From Dillenia suffruticosa (taxonomy: Eukaryota; Streptophyta; Magnoliopsida; Dilleniales; Dilleniaceae), in assembly GCA_033439265.1 (NCBI GenBank), contig JAVTVX010000017.1, positions 13,104,001-13,168,000 on the forward strand: a DNA stretch of 64,000 nucleotides. Reading direction: 5' to 3'. The notes below the pieces were generated by a model. It saw only the letters and a list, made by a program, of their open reading frames with translations. It was not told where the DNA came from and ran no database searches. A program made the position numbers and the translations under genes. Shown in pieces: positions 21,481 through 33,849 of the stretch; positions within the stretch are counted from its first letter, which is position 1, and each line of letters begins with the position of its first letter.

Positions 21481-22162
21481 TCTGGCTCTAAGATGCCTTA
21501 AAACAGAGATGAATTACGGACAGAAATAAAATTTAAAGTAAGACAGGATAAAATTTCTTACCTCACTTTCTTTGTCTTCCTCTTTTGCTTCTCTCCTTGT
21601 TCTCACGAATTTGGGAAGAATGAACAAGCATTCTAAGGCCTTCTTCTTTTATTATTGTGTTAATAAGTCACCACCCTAGGATCAAATCTCCAATTAATCT
21701 AAACCATAGGATTATTTTGACTATTGCATGTGTTTTGATTGGTTCTTTTTTTTTGTGCATGTGTTCTCATTGGCCTACCTTGCCTTTCTCATCTCCATTT
21801 GGCCAACACTTGTCCTCCTCACTATAACACTTGTTCAATACAAGAATACACTTGTCACATTTCATTTAAGTTTTGTTAATTGCTAACAAGTCCTTTGACT
21901 TATAAAAATTCTAATTTGACCCCTAAAATTTTCATAATTACATACTAGGCTCAAAATCTTATATTAGAGCTAATTTAATTTATTTAATATGAAATTAAGG
22001 TTTTGAATCTCTTTTAGTCAAAATTGATCCGATTTGTATTTTACCGTCAAATATCATTTTTTTAATGAAAATTCATGAACCTGTAGTACTAGAAACATCA
22101 TATATATATATATATATATGAAATGGAATTCATTATAGAATACACCGAGAGTCGGTGTTACA

Positions 22163-22184
22163 TTTTCCTAACCCCCTAAAAACA
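22163..22184 (-). other. Polypurine tract of the innermost element
   Basis: The minus strand reads AGGGGGTTAGGAAAA directly before the 3' LTR, where plus-strand priming is expected. Confidence 0.65.
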
Positions 22185-22230
22185 AGTTTCGTCCCCGAAA
22201 CTAAAAGAAAACCATATAGGGAAAGGAAAA

Positions 22231-25200
22231 TTACTCAGTAAATAGATGAGGGTACTGTCCCCTCATAATCTCCTCGGACTCCCAAGTCTCCTCCTCGACT
22301 TGGTCGTTACGCCACAAAATGCGTACTAACGGGACATCCTTGCTTCGCAGTCTACGGATCTGCTTGTCAAGGACTGCTACGGGCTGTACAGGTAAACTCA
22401 GGTCCTCCCGTAGCTCAACTGGTTGAGATTCTAAAATATGAGAATGGTCAGACATATATCTCCTAAGTACCGAGACATGGAACACATCATGAATACGTGC
22501 CAACTCCTCTGGCAGGTCCAATTTGTATGCCACACTTCCGATCCTCTCAAGAATACGGAAGGGCCCAATATACCTGGGGCTCAGCTTGCCCCGCTGCCTG
22601 AAACGGATCACTTCCAGGGTGAGATCCTCAAGAATACCATGTCTCCCTCCTGAAACTCCAGTGGTCGCCGCCTACGGTCTGCATACGCCCTCTGTCGATC
22701 CTGGGTGGCTCTCATCCTCTGTCGGATTATCTTGACCTTCTCTTCGTCTCCTCAACAAACTCCACACTGCTGAGGTGCCTCTCACCGACCTCATCCCAAC
22801 ATAAAGGTGTGCGGCATCGCCTCCCATACAATGCCTCGTATGGAGGCATCCCGATACTCGCCTGGTAGCTGTTATTATATGCAAACTCTACAAGTGGTAA
22901 ATGCCTATCCCAACTACGATGAAAATCAATAACACAAGCCCGAAGCATATCCTCAAGTGTCTGAATCGTGCGCTCTGACTGGCCATCTGTCTGAGGATGA
23001 TAGGTTGTGCTAAAGTTCAGTTTAGTACCCAATGCCTCCTGCAAACTGGGCCAGAACCTAGACGTGAACCTGGGGTCCCTGTCTGAAACAATCGACACAG
23101 GCACCCCGTGAAGTCGTACTATGGTGTCCATATAGAGACGTGCCAGTACTTCCAAGGAGTAGTCACCACGGATGGGGATAAAGTGTGCAGATTTGGTGAG
23201 TCGATCGACAATCACCCAAATCGCATCATGCTGCGTGAAAGTCCTCGGTAACCCCATCACGAAATCCATAGTAATATGTTCCTACTTCTACTCAGGAATG
23301 GGAAGTGGCTATAAAATACCTGCTGGTTTCTGGTGCTCAGCCTTCACCTGCTGGCACACCAAGCACCGTGCTACAAACTCTGCTATCTCCCGCTTCATGC
23401 TCGACCACCAATAACTGCCTCTGATGGTGCGGTACATTTTTGTACTCCCGGAATGCATAGTATAAGCCGAAGAGTGTGCCTCCTCAAGAATAGCACGTCG
23501 AAGCTCAACATCAGCTGGAATACACACTCTGTCTCTGAGAACCATGAGTCCATCAGTACGGACTCGAAAATCTCCGCCCTCTCCTTGGCGAATCCAATCG
23601 TGAATAGCCTGGAGCTCTACATCTGTACCCTGAAGCTCTCTAATGTGGTCAAGTAGTGTAGGCCGCACTTCAAATCTGGCTAACAGTGTACCCTGCTCAT
23701 CGCTAGCCAAGCTGACTCCCAAAGCTCGGAGTCCTACCAAACAGGAGATGTAAGCTCTCTCTGCTACCTGAGAAGTGGTAGAAGAAGATGACTTCCGGCT
23801 CAAGGCATCTGCTACTATATTTGCCTTGCCTGGATGATAGTCAATAACCAAGTCGTAGTCCTTCAGCAGCTCTAACCATCTTCTCTGTCTCAGGTTTAGC
23901 TCTCTCTGAGTAAATAAATACTTCAAACTCTTATGGTCTGTGAAGACCCTGCAAGTAACTCCATATAAGTAATACCGCCATATTCTCAGTGCGAAGACTA
24001 TGGCTACCAGCTCTAGATCGTGAGTAGGGTAGTTCACCTCATGCTTCTTCAACTGTCTCGAAGCATAGGCGATCATCCGTCCATCTTGCATCAATACGCA
24101 ACCTAACCCCTGCCGGCTGGCATCACTATACACAACATACTCCCTGCCGCTGGTAGGGAGAGCCAAGATAGGTGCCGCGTCAGTCGTTGTTTGAGCTCCT
24201 GAAAGCTCGCCTTACAGCGGTCATCCCAACAGAACTTGACGTCTTTCCTCGTCAATCGGGAGAGTGGAGCAGCAATCTGCGAGAAACCCTCTACGAATCG
24301 TTTGTAATAACCAGCAAGTCCAAGAAAACTCCGGATCTCAGTAATGGTCTGCGGCTGCTCCTACCTCAATATGGCCTCTACTTTCTGCGGATCAACAAAA
24401 ATCCCCTCCGCAGAAACAATGTGTCCCAGAAATCCAATCTCCCTTAGCCAAAATTCACACTTGGTGAATTTGACATATAACTGCTGCTCACGGAGAGTCT
24501 GTAAGACCACCCTCAGGTGCTGTACATGCTCCTCATCACTCCGTGAGTATACCAAAATGTCATCAATAAAGACGATAACGAAACGATCTAAGTAGTTATG
24601 GAAAACCCGGTTCATCAAATCCATAAAAGCCGCTGGAGCATTAGTCAATCCAAACGGCATCACTAAAAACTCAAAGTGACCATAGCGAGTGCGGAATGCA
24701 GTCTTGGGCATGTCCTCGGCCTGAATTCGTAACTGATGATAACCAGACCGCAAATCGATCTTCGAAAAGACCCGTATACCCTGAAGCTGGTCAAATAGGT
24801 CATCAATACGTGGCAGAGGATACCGGTTCTTGACGGTCACCTTATTCAACTACCGATAATCCATGCACAGTTGTAGGGTCCCATCCTTTTTCTTCACAAA
24901 CAATACCGGAGCACCCCAAGGCGAAGTGCTCGGACGGATAAAGTCCTTGTCTAGTAATTCCTGCAACTGGACCTTGAGTTCTCTCAGCTCAGCTGGCGCC
25001 ATTCTGTATGGTGGAATAGATATAGGGGCGGCTCTCGGAGCTATGTCGATCTCAAAGTAAAACTCCCGAGCCGGTGGAAGGCCGGGTAGCTCCTCAGGGA
25101 AAACATCTGCAAACTCCTATACTACAGGGACATCCTCATTCCTAGGTCCCTTCACAGTAGTATCCACAACATGGGCCAAGTACGCCGTACAGCCTTGGCG

Positions 25201-25641
25201 TATTAACCTCCTGGCATCCATTACCGAAATAACACAGCGAGACAATACTCTTCTCTCACCAAAAAATCTCAAAGTAAGCCCCTCTGATCTCCAAAACTCG
25301 ACCTCCTTAGTAAAACAATCAACGAAGGCTCTGTGTTTGCTCAGCCAATCCATGTTAAGGATGGCATCAATATCGGTCAGGTCCAAAGGGATCAAATCTG
25401 CCTCAAGTACGGTGTTTCCAATCATGATCTCTATCCCTCTATAGACTGAATCTCTCAAGAACTGTTCACCGAGAGGAGTGAAAACCAATATCTCCTCTCT
25501 AAGTGGCATTAAAGGCTTACCCATCAGGTGGGCAAAGAACGTTCTCACATATGAGTAGTTTGACCCGGTATCGATAAGGATACGGGCGTCGACTCCATAA
25601 ATCCTCATAGTTCCTAAATGTGGGGAAAGTAAAGAGATCAC
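22231..25641 (-). pseudogene. Pol of the innermost chromovirus, broken
   Basis: Segments in order are protease with the catalytic DTG (in ARILIDTGSNYSYVR), then reverse transcriptase with FIDD at 24570-24559. Next come RNase H ([11 protein letters not shown]), the integrase His/Cys finger (ending CLVCQQVK) and the integrase DDE core (DFVMGLP, SDRDPRF, SERTIQ). A C-terminal chromodomain-like segment follows (VRILWRNDQVEEETWE). In-frame TAG stops lie at 25117, 24850, 24361, 23309, 23288 and 23282. Frame changes occur near 24175, 22750 and 22615. Known relatives encode the enzymes that copy and integrate the element; chromodomains of this type bind heterochromatin marks. The reading is clear but no single protein can be made. 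Confidence 0.9.
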
Positions 25642-25781
25642 TTTAAATAAAGATGGTAATAGATACTCATCATATATATCTCAAAAGTATATGTATCTCA
25701 AAAGTAGGTACAGCCAACATAGTCAAGCCTCTAAGGTTTTGGCTTATGATGAGTCTCAAAATAAAAGTACAGGGGAAATCT

Positions 25782-27173
25782 TTAAGTGTGTGAGTCAGAA
25801 AGGGGAGTACCAATAATGACATCGGGGTTCGTCTGCGCATCCTCCTGTGTCATCGCGTACACTCGGGCCTGAGCCCTCGGCGGTTGTCGCGATGGTCCTG
25901 GTGCCATACTACTCCCAGCTACTGCTCGTGGGGCTATGGGGGTAGAGTGTGCCGGTGCTCCCTGCTGTCCCCCTCGTGGAGCACTAGACTGAATAGAAAT
26001 TGCCGGACCCCCTGCTCCAAGATCAGGGCACTGGCTCTTGATGTGCCCCTGTCTCCCACACTGGAAGCAAGTCACTGTCACCCCGCAAGCTCCGAAGGGG
26101 TGATGTCTGTTGCATAGACGACAAAAAGGGTGTCGTCGGGCTATAGTCTGAGTGGAGGCACTCGGGGCTGGTGCTCTAAACCCCTGGGACTGTGATCCCT
26201 GCCTCTGGGAAGGGTCTCCGCGAAACCCTGAGGTTCTCCCTTTCTTCGAACTCTGGCCCCCAGAAAACTCGGGCCTCTTCCTCCTCTGCTCCCTCCTCTC
26301 TCTCTGTCGTCCCTCATCATGGACGATCTCCTCAGCCCGGAGTGCTGAGTCTACTATCTCTGGTAATGAGAAGTTAGGGGTCACCGTCATATACCTCCGG
26401 ACATTCAAGTTGAGGCCATCCTCAAACTTGAACCTCAGCTGACTGCGTGTGGCTAGGTCCGGAACAAAAGCGGCCAGTCTCCTGAACTCAGCCTCATACT
26501 CGGTCACAGTCTGAGTCCCCTGCCGCAGGTGGTGGAACTCCGTCCTCTTCCTGTTCTGCTAGAATGCTGAAAAATATCTGCGGTTGAACTCCCGCAGAAA
26601 GTCCTCCCAACTCCTTGGCTTCGCTGCATCATCACAAACTGCCTCCCACCATGAGAGGGCATCTCCATCCAATAATCTCTCGGCCACTAGGAGTCTGAAC
26701 TCCTCACTCAAGCCAAGGTTTGTCAACACTCGGCGGGTGCGGTTGATCCAGTGCTTCGCAGCAGTGGAATCACCCACCCTAGAGAACTCGGTACAGCCTA
26801 GCTGTCTCGCCTCCTTCACGAGCTGGGTGAGCTCGTGAATCCATCTCAATGTCGAAGAAGTACTATCGCTGGGTTTAGAAATTGCAGATGGACTAACAAC
26901 AGGTGGAGGCTCTGGTGCGACTGGTCGTGGCATGGCCGTAGGGGTTGGCTCAGCCATCGGTGGTGGTGGTGGTGGTGGTGGCATTTGAATGCCGTGGGCA
27001 GCGTACCACTCGAACACCTGTCGGTAGGCGTCCAGCGGTGGCGGTGGTGGTAGATCTGCGGCCGTGGTGGTCGGTGGTGTAGGCACTGAAGGAGAACCGT
27101 GTGAGGAAGACATGTCCTCTGATACACTAGGGGGCTCAGTAGGTAAGAAGTGGGTACCTCGCCTAGTCATCAT
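25782..27173 (-). pseudogene. Gag of the innermost chromovirus, one stop
   Basis: The frame starts with ATG at 27173 and has a Pro-rich N-terminus. It continues with the capsid-like region (for example EAVCDDAAKPRSWEDFLREF) and reaches a TAG at 26559-26561, where relatives have Gln. It then resumes in the same frame through EYEAEFRRLAAFVPDL to a CCHC zinc knuckle CFQCGRQGHIKSQC (near 26050) and ends at 25782. Apart from that stop it looks intact. Gag would form the particle shell that packages the RNA. Confidence 0.88.
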
Positions 27174-27475
27174 ATTTCTGCGAGGAAAAATGCACTAATC
27201 AAGCGGATATATAAGAATTAGGGTTAGTTATGGAATAACTAACCCCCTAAAAGAAATCAACTTGGCATCGGAACCAATGGATAAGGTATGCTAGGTTAGA
27301 TATGATCCGTGTCCAACCCTCTAAAAATGGGTGAACTCATCTGCCTATGACCATGTATTGGGGAATGACTGTACAGTAACTTTCACATGCATTGAGGACT
27401 TTCAAAATCAGATTTACTTGGGGATATATATATATATTTTTTGAAATCAGTTTCTCAACTCAACTCTAACCAAGA

Positions 27476-27487
27476 GCTCTGATACCA
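27476..27487 (-). other. Primer binding site, innermost element
   Basis: TGGTATCAGAGC on the minus strand, 9 bases after the 5' LTR end. It is the complement of the initiator-Met tRNA 3' end used by most plant Ty3 elements. Confidence 0.85.
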
Positions 27488-27496
27488 ACCGAGGCC

Positions 27497-30214
27497 TGTC
27501 ACGCCCCGACCCACTCCCGAGCCAGGCACGCAACGAGCCCGCCGCGGCACCCAGATGCACGGGCACCACGTCCCGTACATCGAAGCACCGTAAGGCTGTC
27601 AACATTCATATAATCCAAGTTTCCAAATCACAGAGATCCCCAAGTGATAAAAATAATACATGTATGCCTCAATGTAAATTAAAATGAGTGAGAGTTAATC
27701 TTATACAGACCAGAAGAATTATAAATACAGTCATCCCAGTTTAAACAAATACAATGGTCATCCTAACTTTCTCAAGATGAAACAATAACCTCAATATATA
27801 GCGGAAGAGCGGGTAGTCATACCCTGGCCCAGTAGTATCCAAAAAATATCAAATACAACAATGCGCACAAATCTCTCGGTCCGAGTCTACCCCTGTAGGA
27901 GGGAAATGTGAGGGGTGAGTACCATAGAGAGGGGGGTTGGTACTCAGCAAGTCGGGGGGAATGACATGCTACAATTAATTTTTTTGGGTGAATTAGGAGT
28001 ACCAAAATTATGTCCCAATAAATCCATAGTATGCAAAAAAAAAAAAAAAATATTATGACATCTCAATAAATCATTCACAGCATACGTATCAAATCAAATA
28101 TGCATCCAGTATGTATGTCCGTTATATCGTATATAGCCAGCCGAAAATATCCCGGCAAGGGCCGACCATGGCCAAGGACGACCATGGCCAAGGACGGGCA
28201 ACGTTGAGGGTTTTCACAGTGCAAGTAATAAAATAAGGCTCTCTACCCCAACGTTGGCCACAGACTACTCCAACTAGCCTGTATATATATATCGTACACG
28301 TATCAAGGATCAAGCGTGTGTGGAAACCCGCCGGTGCTAGACCTACCAAGGTCCTCCTTGGAGTGGTTCAACCGATGACTGTCCATACAATATGTATGAC
28401 AATCTGGTGGATACCCCCTGCAGAGGCGTATCCGGGCACAACAGGTGCCTCTACCAAATGTCCTTCGTAGCTACGGAATGCCATAGGAAGCATATCATCA
28501 TCATCACAGTATCCACAGGGGCATCCAGCCCAAATCACATATCTCAAGCCAAATCATCAAGCTTTATCATGTCAAAAGCATGTGCCAATATGCAATGGAA
28601 GCATAAAATCATGTGGATATATCAAAGTGTGGCACAATCATCAAGTATCAAAATCATGGATGCATATCGATATAAACAAGTTGGGATACTCCATATATCA
28701 CAAAACATTTTCATAAATCCAGGAGAATAGATCAATCATACCATTTTAAATCATGCTTTTGAAAGCTTTTTAAAACACGGTATTAATTAAAAGTAGATGT
28801 CAAGTCCCACTCACCGTTAGGGGAGGATAACGCACTCCCCAATATTTCCACAAAGCGTAAATCAAGTGTCCCCTCCGTTTAACTCAAATAACTCTTAGGG
28901 AGACAAACAGTCTGCAGATTTTTAACCTGCGCAGTCATGGAAAACAGACTATAACTTTGGCTATACCAATCCAAATCAGATGATTCTTATCTCATTTTAA
29001 AGCTAAGGGATAGCACTATAACTTTCATTTTGCACACTTCCTCAGATTCAAATCACAGAATTCCCGGTAAGCCTCATTTTGTTACAGCCATATTTAAGTT
29101 TCAGATTCTGTCCAGTTTTCGTACAGAAGCTATAACTTTCATCATACGCATCAAAGTCTAATGACATTTTAACATGTTATAGCTAAGATGTAGATCTACA
29201 ACTTTCGTGTTTTGAGTTTTATCTAAATATGTCTGGAAGGGGTTGAACAAAATTCATGAACAGGAATACGTTTTAGTGAAACATACAGTTTCTGTCAACA
29301 CAGTTTTAAGGAAAATTGTATAACTTTCAATTTCCTCATGCGAAATGGCTGAAAGTTTTATATGTTATAGACAAGGCATATATCTATAACTTTCATGTTT
29401 TGTGTTTCTTCAAACTAAGACTGGAGAGGGATCGTTTTTACTCACTACTGTCAAGGTTCAAAACAGGATGCTTCTATGTCGAGTTTCAGGAAAAGTGCCA
29501 TAACGTTTTGTACAGGCATCAGAATTTGGTGATTCTTACCTCGTTGGAAAGTTAAGACTTAGATCTACAATTCATATAACTATCACATTTTCAAATTCTG
29601 GCTCTAAGATGCCTTAAAACAGAGATGAATTACTGACAGAAATAAAATTTAAAGTAAGACAGGATAAAATTTCTTACCTCACTTTCTTTGTCTTCCTCTT
29701 TTGCTTCTCTCCTTGTTCTCACGAATTTGGGAAGAATGAACAAGTATTCTAAGGCCTTCTTCTTTTATTATTGTGTTAATAAGTCACCACCCTAGGATCA
29801 AATCTCCAATTAATCTAAACCATAGGATCATTTTGACTATTGCATGTGTTTTGATTGGTTCTTTTTTTTTTTGCATGTGTTCTCATTGGCCCACCTTGCC
29901 TTTCTCATCTCCATTTGGCCAACACTTGTCCTCCTCACTATAACATTTGTTCAATACAAGAATACACTTGTCACATTTCATTTAAGTTTTGTTAATTGCT
30001 AACAAGTCATTTGACTTATAAAAATTCTAATTTGACCCCTAAAATTTTCATAATTATATACTAGGCCCAAAATCTTATATTAGACCTAATTTAATTTATT
30101 TAATATGAAATTAAGGTTTTGAATCTCTTTTAGTCAAAATTGATCCGATTTGTATTTTACCGTCAAATATCATTTTTTTTAATGAAAATTCATGAACCTG
30201 TAGTACTAGAAACA

Positions 30215-30258
<44 letters not shown>

Positions 30259-30296
30259 GGAATTCACTATAGAATACACCGAGAGTCGGTATTACA
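27497..30296 (-). repeat. Innermost chromovirus, 5' LTR
   Basis: 2,800 bp, the transcription-initiating copy in minus orientation. Contains hairpin 28409-28433, palindrome 28466-28475 and an expanded (AT)n at 30217-30252. Confidence 0.93.
28409..28475. promoter_or_regulatory. LTR hairpin plus CGTAGCTACG palindrome (innermost 5' LTR)
   Basis: GGATAC 28409-28414, GTATCC 28428-28433, CGTAGCTACG 28466-28475, the same geometry as the other copies. Confidence 0.6.
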
Positions 30297-30301
30297 GTAC
30301 T
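30297..30301 (+). repeat. Target site duplication GTACT (right copy)
   Basis: Matches 19375-19379. Confidence 0.9.
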
Positions 30302-33300
30302 GTCTCCTCATAGCCTCCTTGGACTCCCAGGTCTCTTCCTCGATCTGGTCACTCCTCCACAAGACTCTAACTAACGAGACTACCTTGCTCTGCAACTTCT
30401 TGACCTGCCGATCCAGAATACCTACGGGCTGAACTGGAAGACTAAGGTCCTCTCGTAACTCAACAGGTGGAGCCTCAAGTACATGAGAAGGATTGGCCAT
30501 GTACTTCTTGAGTACTGAGACATGGAAGACGTCGTGAATACGAGATAGTTCAACTGGCAGCTCCAATCTGTATACCATACTTCCGAACTTCTCAAGGATA
30601 CGAAAGGGCCCAATATATCTGAGACTCAACTTGTCCCACTGCCTAAATATTATAACTCCCTTCCAAGGAGATATTCTCAAGAAAACAATATCTCCAGTGG
30701 CAAACTCGAGAGGTCGCCGCCTACAATCGGCTATGCCTTCTGTCTGTCCTGGGCGGCTTTCATCCACTCACGGATAACCTTTACTTTATCATTCGTTTCC
30801 TGAATCAACTCAACACTGTTGAGACATCGCTCTCCAACCTCGTCCCAGCATATCAGGGTGCGGCACTTCCTGCCATACAGTGCCTCATACGGGGGCATTC
30901 CTATACTGGCCTGATAGCTGTTATTATATGCGAATTCGATCAGTGGAAGGTGTCGATCCCAACTACCTAGAAAATACATCACACATGCTCTCAGCATGTC
31001 CTCAAGGATCTGAATGGTCCTCTCTGACTGACCATTTATCTGCGGATGATAGGCCGTACTAGAATTTAGCTTTGTGCCCATTGTCTCCTGTAATTTGGGT
31101 CAAAATCTAGATGTGAATCTAGGATCTCTATCTGACACTATCGATATAGGTATTCCATGAAGTTTAACAATAGTGTTAATGTAGAGACGTGCCAACACTT
31201 CCAAAAAGAAATCAGCACGAATAGCAATGAAGTGCGCAGACTTCATAAGTCTATCTACAATCACCCATACGGCGTCATGCCGTGCTGAAGTCTAAGGCAG
31301 TCCCATCACAAAATCCATCGTGATATATTCTTACTTTCACTTAGGAATGGGGAGGGGCTGTGATGTACCAGCCGACCGCTGATGTTTGGCCTTTACCTGC
31401 TGGCAAACTAAATATCTAGTCACAAAATCCACGATTTCCCGTTTCATGCCAGGCCACCAATAACTATTCCGAATGGTTCGATACATCTTGGTACCACCCG
31501 GATGCAATGTATAAATGGAGGAGTGTGTCTCCTCAAGTATGGCCTTGCGGAGATTTGAATCAGCGGGAATACAAATCCACTCCTTGAATACTATCAAACC
31601 ATTTCCTCGGATCCTGAAGTCTCCTCCCTCGGCTCTACGGACTCTATCCGCAATACCCTGGAGCTCCTCATTTGTACGTTGGAGCTCTTTGATACGGTCG
31701 AACAAAGTCGGCCTGATCTCGAATCTGGCTAGTAAACCTCCCTGATCATCACTAGTCAAACTGACTCCTAAGGCTCGAAATGCTACCAGACAAGAGAGGT
31801 ATGCTTCCTCTGTGGATTATGAGGATGACGCCAACTTCCGACTCAAGGCATCTGCTACAACATTCGCCTTGCTCGAATGATAGCCAATAATGAAATCATA
31901 ATCTTTGAGGAGTTCTAACCATCTTTTTCATCTCAAATTTAGCTCTTTTTGGGTGAAAAGGTACTTTAAACTCCTGTGATCTGTGAATACTCTGCAGGTC
32001 ACCCCATAAAAATAATGCCATCATATTTTCAACGCGAAGACTATGGTTGCCAACTCTAAATCATGCGTCGGGTAGTTAACCTCGTATTTTTTCAGCTATC
32101 GCTAGGCATATGAAATAACCTGACCATTGTACATCAGAACACAACCCAATCCCTGTCGGCTAGCATCACTGTATACTATATATTCCCAACTGCTAGTGGG
32201 AAGGGCTAAAATAGAAGCAGATGTCAACCGTTGTTTGAGCTCCTGGAAGCTCGCCTTACAATAGTCATCCCAAACAAACTTGACCCCATTCTGGGTCAAT
32301 CTAGACAGCGGAGTAGCTATTCGGGAGAATTTCTCTACAAATCTGCGATAATACCCAGTCAAATCGAGAAAACTACGAATCTCGATAACTGTTTGTGGCT
32401 GCTCCCACTTCACTATAACCTTAACCTTCCGCGGATCAACATAAATACCCTCCGCGGAGACAATGTGCCCCAAGAATCCAATTTGTCTCAGCTAAAACTC
32501 ACATTTCGAGAATTTGACATATAACTACTTCTCACGGATTATCTGCAATACCACCCGAAAATACTGAACATGATCTTCATCACTCCGAGAATATACCAAG
32601 ATGTCATCGATGAATACGATGGCGAACTGATCCAAGTAGTCGTGGAAAACTCGGTTCATCAGATCCATAAAAGCAGTTGGGGCATTAGTCAGCCCAAATG
32701 GCATGACTAGAAACTCGTAATGGCCGTATCGGGTACGAAAAGCTGTCTTGGGCACATTTTCAGCTCGAATTTTCAACTGATGATAACTCGAACGGAGATC
32801 AATCTTAGAGAAAACCCTGACTTCCTGCAGCTGATCAAATAAATCATCTACACATGGCAGGGGATATCTGTTTTTGATGGTGGTTTTGTTCAACTGTCTA
32901 TAATTCACATAAAACCGAAGTATACCATTTTTCTTCTTTATGAATAACACCGGAGCACCCCAGGGTGACGTGCTCGGGTGTATAAATCTATTGTCTAGAA
33001 GTTCTTGCAACTAAATCTTAATCTCTCTCAGTTCCGCAAATGCCATTCTATACGGCAGAATAAAAATAAGATTGGTCCCCGGTACTAGATCAATCTCAAA
33101 ATTGAACTCCCGAACTGGTGGTAATCTAGGAAGCTTCTCGGGGAATAACTCTGGAAACTCCTGCACCACAGGGACCTCCTCAAGTCTCGGTTTCTCAACG
33201 GTGGTGTCAACTACATGAGCCAGGTATGCCATGCAACCTTGGCGTATTGTCCTCCTGGCTTCCATCACTGATATGACATAACGAGGTAATACTCTCCTTT

Positions 33301-33721
33301 CGTCAGAGAATCTCAAAGGGGATCCCTCTGATCTCTGGAACTCAACCTCTTTGGTGAAAAAATCCACTGAAACTCTATGTTTGCTCAGCCAATCCATCTC
33401 GAGGATGGCATCAATATCCGTCATCTTAAGAGGAATTAAGTTTGCCTCGAGTACCGCATCCCTTATCATGACGTCACATCCATGATAGACTGAATCTCTG
33501 TGAAGGCGCTTACCGAGAGGAGTGATAACCATTATTTTCTTATCAAGTGGCAATAAGGATTTACCCATCTGGCGGACAAAAGACACTCTCACATAAGAGA
33601 AATTCAACCCGGTGTCAAAAAGGACACGAGCGTAAACTCCAAAATCCTCATGATCCCTGAATGTGAGGAAGGGAAAGAGATTAAAGATATGTAAAATACG
33701 AAGAAAAGTAGACAAATTCAT
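30302..33721 (-). pseudogene. Pol of the third-level chromovirus, broken and interrupted
   Basis: Homologous domain by domain to the innermost pol: protease (decayed RVLFDTGLNFSYV), reverse transcriptase with FIDD at 32614-32603, RNase H ([11 protein letters not shown]), integrase finger and core (SDRDPRF, SERTIQ) and chromodomain-like end (VRVLWRSDQIEEETWE). In-frame stops of all three types (TAG, TGA, TAA) occur. Several match Trp or Gln positions in the related element. The final codons lie on the other side of the insertion, at about 19379-19353. Confidence 0.88.
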
Positions 33722-33849
33722 ATATATATCAAACTAGTTAAGTTTCTAAAACTTTAACTAGTCAAAACTGTATATCGATATCATGATATACAAAAAACTC
33801 ACACACAAAGTACGACAAAAATACTACACTGAGAGATTTACGGGAGGAT

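Larger units (their letters stand above)
19380..22162 (-). repeat. Innermost chromovirus, 3' LTR
   Basis: 2,783 bp. Starts TGTCACGCCCCGACCC on the plus strand and ends GGTGTTACA. Differs from 27497-30296 at only a few percent of positions by eye, plus an AT microsatellite length difference (22100-22119 versus 30217-30252). Confidence 0.93.
19380..30296 (-). mobile_element. Innermost nest level: young Tekay/Del-like chromovirus
   Basis: A 10.9-kb Ty3/gypsy element with nearly identical 2.8-kb LTRs (19380-22162 and 27497-30296), TG...CA ends and a perfect GTACT duplication. The primer site TGGTATCAGAGC (27487-27476) matches tRNA-iMet. The purine tract AGGGGGTTAGGAAAA lies at about 22163-22177. 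Gag, protease, reverse transcriptase, RNase H, integrase and a C-terminal chromodomain-like segment occur in that order on the minus strand. It is full length but not autonomous now, because seven TAG stops and several small indels break gag and pol. It sits in the last codons of the pol gene of the third-level element. Confidence 0.93.
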
